DNA from: Thermosynechococcus sichuanensis E542
GTDB taxonomy: Bacteria; Cyanobacteriota; Cyanobacteriia; Thermosynechococcales; Thermosynechococcaceae
DNA length: 64,000 nt
Assembly: GCF_003555505.1 (NCBI RefSeq)
Contig: NZ_CP032152.1
Coordinates: 806,001 to 870,000 of the forward strand
Reading direction: 5' to 3'
Positions 63,486 through 64,000 of the stretch are shown one piece after another; position 1 is the first letter of the stretch; the number at the start of each line of letters is the position of its first letter. Position numbers and translations under genes: made by a program. The notes under the pieces were generated by a model that worked only from the letters and a program-made list of their open reading frames with translations, made no database searches and was not told where the DNA came from.

Positions 63486-64000
63486 TTAGAGACTCATCTC
63501 AGCGGCTTGCACTTTCTCCACTTGTTTCTTCTTCAGCACAAGCAGAATCTGCGAGAGGGTAATGGCGGCAAAGAAGACCAACAGCCACTTAATACGGTTG
63601 GGATCCTGCAGGACAATTTCCGTATCCTTTTGACCAAAACCGCCCACATTGGGATTGTTGGTGAGGGCTTCACCCGCCGCTACCGTTTGGCCTTCACTGA
63701 CGATGAGATCAGGGCCAGCGGGAACTGTTTCTGTTACTGCTTCGCCACTTTCGGGGGTAATCACCACCGCCGTACTGCCATCGGGGTTAGCGGTAATACT
63801 GGTAATCGTGCCCGCGATCGGTGCAGTAAAGACGTTGTTGTTGCTCTTTTCACCGTTGGGATAGACTTGACCGCGACCGCGGTTGCCCCCGGCGTGAACG
63901 GCGTATTTACCAAAGTGGATTGATTTATCCATGGCAGGGTTGGGGGCGAGAACGGGGAAAACAATTTCTTGGTACTGCTCGCCCGGTAGAGGACCCACTA
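63486..64000 (-). CDS. petA: Cytochrome f (C-terminal part; runs off the right edge)
   Basis: About 171 C-terminal residues of cytochrome f, the c-type heme subunit of the b6f complex. Visible are the luminal large-domain blocks [40 protein letters not shown] (with the conserved basic patch region), the small domain, and the C-terminal membrane anchor [20 protein letters not shown] with its stop-transfer Lys run. The GTG at 63998-63996 is internal. The stop is 21 bases before mnmE. The heme-binding part lies outside the window. Confidence 0.97.
   Translation of the reverse strand, partial: VGPLPGEQYQEIVFPVLAPNPAMDKSIHFGKYAVHAGGNRGRGQVYPNGEKSNNNVFTAPIAGTITSITANPDGSTAVVITPESGEAVTETVPAGPDLIVSEGQTVAAGEALTNNPNVGGFGQKDTEIVLQDPNRIKWLLVFFAAITLSQILLVLKKKQVEKVQAAEMSL

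Noticed and set aside
1-64000. tRNA, rRNA, CRISPR and group II intron
   Set aside because: No T-loop and acceptor-stem combination, regular spaced repeats, or reverse-transcriptase ORF was seen. A covariance-model search would be needed to exclude small RNAs.

Overview
This window is chromosomal DNA of a cyanobacterium, most likely a thermophilic unicellular one close to Thermosynechococcus elongatus/vulcanus. The signs are the many HIP1 palindromes (GCGATCGC), cytochrome b6f genes (petG, and partial petA at the right edge), a cyanobacterial-type FtsZ, a DUF92/VTE6 phytyl-phosphate kinase, DUF2949 and DUF3134 proteins, a Thermosynechococcus-like hspA leader and a GT11 fucosyltransferase of the type characterised from T. 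elongatus. The assignment rests on recognition by eye; no search was run. No tRNA, rRNA, CRISPR array, prophage or group II intron was found.

Layout. 1-10 kb: start of lpdA, a DUF362 protein, an M50 protease facing a metal-site-degenerate MBL protein, hspA with promoter, leader and terminator, a grxD-bolA pair, a hybrid histidine kinase, petG and der. 10-20 kb: a leftward group (J-domain protein, ilvH, a lipoprotein amino-acid-type binding protein and a very AT-rich GT-C-like membrane protein), aroK-DUF4126, a pentapeptide protein, msrA, DUF4340 and acs. 20-28 kb: orphan ABC components, small hypotheticals, a fatty-acid desaturase, an epimerase, ftsZ and VTE6. 28-34 kb: an accessory glycan island of GT2, an intact IS4-family element, GT10 and GT11 fucosyltransferases and two more GT2 enzymes, mostly AT-rich. 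34-46 kb: dus, pyruvate formate-lyase behind a structured promoter region, an esterase, a tight tusA-rsgA-glycosyltransferase run, an RCK-type channel protein, a CNNM/CorC transporter and a TgpA-like protein whose transglutaminase Cys and His are replaced. 46-48 kb: two unrecognised helical proteins behind a good promoter. 48-64 kb: mostly housekeeping (thrC with a MoaD-like carrier, ureA, folate cyclo-ligase, an HdrB-like protein, metK, mraY, mltA, tpiA, a ParA-like ATPase, an ABC exporter, mnmE, petA).

Genes that appear to work together: grxD and bolA (Fe-S handling); the J-domain protein, ilvH and the binding protein (one transcript, with the last two genes abutting); GT2/GT10/GT11/GT2/GT2 (synthesis of a fucosylated surface glycan); tusA-rsgA-glycosyltransferase (start/stop overlaps); thrC and the MoaD-like carrier. 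The most unusual loci are the fucosyltransferase island, the solitary pflB with a palindrome across its promoter, the pseudo-transglutaminase, the degenerate MBL protein and the unknown pair at 46.2-47.7 kb.
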